In this document: positions 59,067-64,000 of the stretch, piece after piece | Numbering within the stretch: position 1 is the stretch's first letter | Layout: each line of letters opens with the position of its first letter | NCBI GenBank assembly: GCA_011037195.1 | Contig: JAAEAF010002799.1 | Span: 10,532 to 74,531, forward strand | DNA: 64,000 nucleotides | Direction of reading: 5' to 3' | Origin: Triatoma infestans | Lineage: Eukaryota; Arthropoda; Insecta; Hemiptera; Reduviidae | Made by a program: the position numbers and the translations under genes | The notes under the pieces: model-generated | Databases searched by the model: none | The model's input: only the letters and a program-made list of their open reading frames with translations | Told to the model about the DNA's origin: nothing

Positions 59067-59495
59067 TATGTTTTTCTCACATGTGTGTATTATGTAATAT
59101 GCTTTAATAATAATAATAATAAAATATAGGGGAGGGAATAGCTAAGTGGTTATTGTACTGGACTCTCACGCGGAGGACCCGGGTTCTAGTCCACCTGTCT
59201 ACCTTTAAATTGTTTCTTCCTAGGAGCCTCGACGCTCACTGTTCGGTGATGGACAGTGTTGTCTGTAACAAGAGAACACTGTCCGGCGGCCGGCAGTGCA
59301 CTGAGAAGGCTCCGGGTGCCAATGACCATAGATGTTGACGCGCCTTAATTAAAAAAAATAAATAAAAATAATATAAAATAAAATATATCTGGTATTTTGT
59401 CCGTCGTAGCAAGCATATTTCACTTATTCCTAACCAGTTTCGGATTTTTCATCCATTCTGAGAATAAATTTATCATCAAGTTCGTGAACAGAGAA
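59067..59495 (+). repeat. 429-bp duplicated segment, copy 1
   Basis: Identical by eye over its whole length to 60459-60887. It holds an ATA-rich flank, an (AAT)n stretch, a full SINE A, and about 145 bp of downstream flank. Confidence 0.9.
59127..59350 (+). mobile_element. SINE A copy
   Basis: The tRNA-like head has tagctaagtggttattgt (A box) and gggttctagtcc (B box with one change from GGTTCGANTCC). The body and tail are as in 43318-43545. The 61-codon frame inside it is not a gene. Confidence 0.8.
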
Positions 59496-59519
59496 TTTAC
59501 TTTTAATATAAATGATTCT

Positions 59520-59930
59520 ATTACACGCAACACTTGTTGGCTTGTTGATTATACTCGCGGAAGTTTGAGGTCGGTTTCGAGAAAAACTGGAACAAAATAT
59601 CTAGTAAATAATACGCACTTCCGTTTGGATGCACTTTGATCAAAATCACTTTGTCGCATGCAGTAGAGGTACGTAGTAAACGGAATATCCGGTTTGAACT
59701 TCCTGTGTTTTTTTTCTTTTCTTTTTGAGACATTTTGATTTTGTTCTCTCTCACATACACATACACAGACATCAATAAATATATATATATATTTTGATCA
59801 ATATATATATTGATTGCTGAAAACATTTGTTTCTTACTCAGAGGACCTCGAAACCTATATTTCCGGTGAAAACTCAATTTCGAAAATTTGACAAGATCGC
59901 AATATTTCCTAGTGAAAGTCAAAAGAAAAA
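59520..59930 (-). repeat. family H, decayed copy
   Basis: Landmarks on minus are ctcagaggacctcgaaacc, tatttccggtgaaaactc, and gcaatatttcctagtg near the A end, with ggaatatccggtttgaac inside. Partial and diverged. (TA)n near 59780-59810. Confidence 0.55.
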
Positions 59931-60458
59931 AAATAATACCCCATAAATAAATAAAAAAAATCTGGTGTGAAACACTCACACAACTTTCTCTTACTCCAGT
60001 TATCAAAATTATAATTGACAAATTTTATAGTTTGTGTACCAAATTTAATGAAATTTGTCGAAAACTGAAAAAACTATTCAGTAAAAGCGCACTTCCGGTT
60101 TACTGATTTTCTTCACACCCGGAATTTTGGCCAACTATTTATTTCTATTAATTTCATTTGGATGATAAGAGTTGTATAATCAAGTATGATACCACTTTAG
60201 AGGAAGCTGCAACCCTACCCCTCTCCTAAAAGTGCCCTTAAATGATTTTCCCAGAGAAATGTTTTATATAAAAGTTGTAGATCTTTGAATGTTTAGTTTA
60301 TATGTGTAGTTTCAAGAAAATCGTCGGGGCCATTTTTGAGAAAATTGCGAAAAAGTGAAAAAATCATATTTAGTAAAGTGTTAAAACAAAAGCACTTCCG
60401 GTTTTCCGATTTTTCTCAAACTCGGAATTTCAACAACATATTTAATTCTAATTAACAT

Positions 60459-60887
60459 TATGTTTTTCTCACATGTGTGTATTATGTAATATGCTTTAAT
60501 AATAATAATAATAAAATATAGGGGAGGGAATAGCTAAGTGGTTATTGTACTGGACTCTCACGCGGAGGACCCGGGTTCTAGTCCACCTGTCTACCTTTAA
60601 ATTGTTTCTTCCTAGGAGCCTCGACGCTCACTGTTCGGTGATGGACAGTGTTGTCTGTAACAAGAGAACACTGTCCGGCGGCCGGCAGTGCACTGAGAAG
60701 GCTCCGGGTGCCAATGACCATAGATGTTGACGCGCCTTAATTAAAAAAAATAAATAAAAATAATATAAAATAAAATATATCTGGTATTTTGTCCGTCGTA
60801 GCAAGCATATTTCACTTATTCCTAACCAGTTTCGGATTTTTCATCCATTCTGAGAATAAATTTATCATCAAGTTCGTGAACAGAGAA
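60459..60887 (+). repeat. 429-bp duplicated segment, copy 2 (inside H copy)
   Basis: An exact repeat of 59067-59495, starting at tatgtttttctcacatgtg and ending at gaacagagaa. Left junction: H sequence ...aattaacat joins the segment. Right junction: the segment joins cccggagttttaaatgaccg. No terminal motifs of a transposon lie at the ends. Confidence 0.9.
60519..60742 (+). mobile_element. SINE A copy (in duplicated segment)
   Basis: Same sequence as 59127-59350. It was carried along by the segmental duplication rather than independently retroposed. Confidence 0.8.
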
Positions 60888-61233
60888 CCCGGAGTTTTAA
60901 ATGACCGAATTGTGTAATAACCCGAAATAGCACTTTAGAGGGTAACCTAACCCCACCCCTCCCCCAGAAGGGCCCTTAAATCAATTTTCCCAGAGAAATG
61001 TTTCAAATAAAAGTTGTAGCTCCTTGTATATGTAGTTGATGTATCAAGTTTAAAGAAAATCCTTGGAGCCATTTTTGAGAAAAACGCAAAAAAGTAAAAA
61101 AGTCAACTAGTAAAGTGGTACTTCCGGTTGAGGAATTTTGACAGATAACGCTCAGTCAGATCGCATGGTGATACCCAAACGGAATATTAAGTTTCAGTTT
61201 TCTGCGGTTTTTCGTTTTTGAGCTATGCTGTTC

Positions 61234-61277
<44 letters not shown>

Positions 61278-61421
61278 AGACACACACACACACAGACCAT
61301 TTGCTAAAAACCACTTGTTGGGACTCAGGGGACCTCAAAACGGATATTTCCGGTGAAAACTCGATATCGAAAATTTGACACGATTACAATACTTCCTCTT
61401 ACTAGGAGTAAGAGAAAGTAA

Positions 61422-62159
61422 AAACAATCAAATAAAATTCAAAACTAAACAAAATTCTTAGAAAATTTCAAGAAGAAAGAAAGTAAATTTTATGATGATT
61501 TTATGGCCTATAATAAAACAATAAAAATAAATTAAAAAGGGGAAAAACTTAACTGAAATTAGATTGAGAATTTTCATTAATTTGTTGATTAGAATGTTGT
61601 TTTTTTTTCTATTGTTCTTTTCACATTAATTTTGCTTTAATTATTCAGAACAGGGTTTTTTTTAATAAGTTTAATCCTAATTTCACAATATTATTAAGCT
61701 TTTACTTTAATCAACTTTTACTGAATAGCATTCCATTATTGTTAATTTAAAAGTGGAATATAAAGTAGGAAATATAAAGGTATTATTTAAAGGTCTAATG
61801 AATTGAAAATCTAAAAAAATCAATAGTTATAAATGTGAATATGCGGAATACATAGTTACCTATATAAAACATTGCTGTTAATATATTTCTCACATATAAC
61901 AACTTATTTATTGCTGATTTAAATAAAATAATGCACAGTATTAACAGGAAGGTTATACAAGATCATGGACATTTATATAATAAAATATAATTAAAGTAAT
62001 TGATCGAACTATAGCTCAAGAAATTTAAAAAAAAAAAAAAAAAAAAATTATTTATTCTATGATACCCATTGTTAATAAGATAATTAATTGTATGGTATAT
62101 AATTATTTTATTATGTACTGTTTCAAGTTTATTTATTAACGGTTTATCTTTTATCATTT
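61422..62159. other. no gene seen
   Basis: AT-rich. An A run lies at about 62026-62047. Confidence 0.55.
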
Positions 62160-62169
62160 GACAAAAAAA

Positions 62170-62206
62170 AACAATACTTCCTCTTACTAGGAGTAAGAGA
62201 AAGTAA
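62170..62206 (-). repeat. family H A-end hairpin only
   Basis: Only about 35 bp of the A end is present (acaatacttcctcttact, aggagtaagagaaagt), with near-perfect sequence and none of the rest of the element. It follows an A run. Confidence 0.7.
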
Positions 62207-62221
62207 AAAGGTTTACTGAAC

Positions 62222-62412
62222 AAGAGATTATTCCGTGATAGCGTGCCTCATTCTGTGGTCGTCGGCCAGTTTTTTTTTTGGTGGGTGGGGGTTCTTCCGT
62301 CATTAGGATGCATAAACAAAATCAGATTACACCCTCAATTTTTGTTTTGTGAGATTATGTTTTTATCGCGAACTGTTTATGAAGACAACCTCATGATGGA
62401 CAAACGCCCGAA
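62222..62412. repeat. family F, degenerate foldback
   Basis: ttccgtgatagcgtgcctca and ctgtggtcgtcggccag match the F left arm. After about 100 bp, atgatggacaaacgcccgaa matches the complementary arm. Both are diverged. Confidence 0.5.
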
Positions 62413-62424
62413 ACTTCTTATACA

Positions 62425-62545
62425 TACAGATTTTTATTTCAAATCATTTTCCCGGGGAAAATTGATTTTTCGGGGGTTTTGGGGGAACAGTAGCGTTATG
62501 TATTCTTCTAAAGTACCATATATACATACATACATACAAGCAAAA
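62425..62545 (+). repeat. family H, short module fragment
   Basis: tttttatttcaaatcatttt, ccggggaaaattgatttttc and ttcttctaaagtacc are module landmarks. No ends. Confidence 0.45.
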
Positions 62546-62890
62546 GACGGATCAACGAGCTTTCAAACGCCTTCGTACACAAATAAACCACTTTCTCTCG
62601 TGACAAAACAACTCATTGACAAATATGTAGACAAGTGGAATAGAGATTGGCAGACGACACAAAACTGATCGGATCGTTGACTAAGGAATTCTTTCCGACA
62701 GTGGCAAGTAAAGAAATAATTGGCAAACTACCGGTAACTCATAAATTTACTCAAATCTTGAGCGGTCATGGCAGTATGAGATCTCCTCCTTGTATCGATT
62801 CCACATCATCGATAGTCCTGACTGCGACTGCATTCAAGGAGGCAGCCAGACAGTCCAATATCTCGTTTATGAATGCAGTAAACTAGAAGC
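62545..62890 (+). pseudogene. LINE ORF2 C-terminus (RNase H tail), frameshifted
   Basis: One frame gives PLSLVTKQLIDKYVDKWNRD. The next gives LTKEFFPTVASKEIIGKLPV and FTQILSGHGSMRS. A third gives LYRFHIIDSPDCDC, then TVQYLVYECSKLEA and stop at about 62893. The H(G)...CxC...H/Y...C arrangement is the usual ending of LINE ORF2 proteins with RNase H. Two frameshifts; the N-side is missing. Confidence 0.6.
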
Positions 62891-62893
62891 GTA

Positions 62894-64000
62894 GTTGATA
62901 CGATATGTTGTGCTGGCTGGGTGGGAGCTGCAACATGTTGCACTGATTTCTTTCTGAGTATTTTGGATGTCTTCCTGAATTTTGTTACTGGAATTGACTT
63001 TTGCAGAACTACGAGTATAAAGTTGTGAATTTTATTGTTGTATTGTGTATTGAATATGAAATGTGTTTGGTGTGTTGTATGTTTATAGTAGCACGAGCGG
63101 TTTAGTAAAAGGGCTTGTATTTGTAAGTTTGAGAGAGAAGTATTAGAAATAATCAAGAGATCACACAGTTTTTTTAAAATAGATATATTCTCTAAGTGAA
63201 ATTAAGTTACCTTAAAATATCACAATAATATGCTTATAAGTATACTGAAATTAATTGGAATAAACTCTTGATATAACTTAAACTGGCACAGTTCTGATGT
63301 GCCCTCCTTGGTGTCTACAACAAAACTCTTGTCTTAATAAATGATCTAGAATAAACGCAGATCTCTATCATTGAGTTTAAGAAAGCGATTCCTGAAGCAA
63401 GTGTTCTGGCTTTTTAAAGCAGAATGCAGACTGTCCGAAAGAATGCCTTCTCTTACAAAACAGTTGGCCAAGTGGCATTGTATTAATTTAATGAATTCTT
63501 GCTCCTTTGTCTCTTGGTTTGCATTGACCTAGATTGTAGTATACCAGGCTCTATCCCCATCACTAAATACACTATTTGAACTATCTAATTTTCAAAACTA
63601 TTTTCCAAAACTATTATTTTTCCATTTCGTTCTTCCACTACAAATACGTAATACTAAAGTGAACTACAACTTTCCAGAAATACAAAAAGTTGTGAATAAT
63701 AAATTAACTTAATGAACAAATTTCAAACTGGAGTAATTAAAGAGCTAATTTTCACTGTCATCATTTTGTGGGCCATTATTTCGTATTGTATTTGTTTATT
63801 GAATTGTGAGATGCCACATGTTTATTTAATTAGTTATTAAAGCATGTATTGTACTTTATGTATGCAGCATGCTGAAATAAACGCTTCCTCTTTAGGGGTA
63901 CTTTAGAGGGGAAAAAATACATATATACATACATACTCACCTCTGATGACTGCCTTCTTACCTCTTGGCTGTCATACTTGTTAGTGGGAAACTTTTTATA
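62894..64000. other. no gene seen
   Basis: The first few hundred bases may be the untranslated 3' part of the preceding LINE. The remainder is AT-rich with no recognised element. A short H-like phrase (ggggtactttagagggg) lies near 63895-63912. Confidence 0.4.

Larger units (their letters stand above)
59955..61421 (-). repeat. family H long form interrupted by duplicated segment
   Basis: The B end is at about 59961 (tctggtgtgaaacactcac) and the A end at 61421 (actaggagtaagagaaagt). The 429-bp segment at 60459-60887 sits between modules. Without it the length is about 1.03 kb. (CA)n at 61243-61293. Confidence 0.8.

Noticed and set aside
59521..60021. 166-codon open frame on the minus strand
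   Set aside because: It spans two family H pieces and microsatellites. The translation is of repeat DNA with no protein motif.
1..64000. CRISPR array or satellite array
   Set aside because: Repeats are dispersed or nested, not regularly spaced with unique spacers. No long tandem array was found beyond microsatellites.

Overview
Eukaryotic, AT-rich nuclear DNA, most likely from an insect. The evidence for this is the mix of transposons (mariner, Tigger/pogo, Jockey-, RTE- and I/R1-like LINEs, tRNA-derived SINEs) and the high A+T content. No species can be named from the sequence alone. I find no convincing host protein-coding gene, rRNA gene, functional tRNA gene or CRISPR array. The window reads as intergenic or intronic DNA built from mobile elements of several ages. 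The only host-gene hints are a possible 33-nt microexon near 53.9 kb and a possible CT-repeat/TATA promoter-like block near 37.2-37.4 kb, both weak.

The dominant component is one modular interspersed repeat, here called family H. It is about 1 kb when complete and occurs in more than 20 full, partial or decayed copies on both strands. One end carries ACTTTCTCTTACTCC in a hairpin (the 'A end'). The other end carries the inverse motif GGAGTAAGAGAAAGT followed by a GTGTGA...TCACAC hairpin and a T run (the 'B end'). Between them lie a variable TG/TATG microsatellite and roughly 330-bp modules present once (short form) or twice (long form). Strand '+' is used for A end to B end. Terminal hairpins, subterminal inverted repeats, an internal microsatellite, lack of coding capacity and insertion in A/T runs resemble the Helentron-associated (HINE/DINE-1-like) non-autonomous class; this classification is inference.

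Layout. 1-7.3 kb: family H copies, one with a foldback insertion (5936-6222) and a flanking 75-bp duplication. 7.87-8.40 kb: a 527-bp TG...CA inverted-repeat element with a 5-bp target duplication. 8.4-11.8 kb: LINE remnants and decayed H. 11.8-14 kb: an H copy carrying one of two opposed composite MITEs. 14.6-17.3 kb: H, a SINE and a GC-rich, hairpin-rich insert with a 14-bp target duplication. 17.8-19.2 kb: a Jockey-like fragment interrupted by an RNase H LINE. 21.2-22.3 kb: a palindrome of about 1.1 kb. 22.6-23.6 kb: an I-like LINE end. 24.6-30.3 kb: two dead mariners, two short-form H copies and an LTR-like block. 31.4-33.1 kb: LINE and SINE debris. 34.4-40.5 kb: H copies, foldback remnant, LTR-like sequence and SINEs. 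42.25-43.25 kb: a Tigger/pogo-like element. 43.3-48.1 kb: SINEs, one in a 435-bp unit with a 15-bp target duplication. 49.4-53.3 kb: RTE-like and Jockey-like 3' ends around a long H copy. 54.3-62.9 kb: H copies, a LINE with a 14-bp target duplication, an exact 429-bp duplication and another LINE C-terminus.

The elements record nested insertion. Family H copies are repeatedly the target of younger LINE, SINE, foldback and MITE insertions, and several junctions retain readable target duplications that give relative ages. All coding remnants are truncated, frameshifted or lack catalytic residues, so nothing here looks autonomous.
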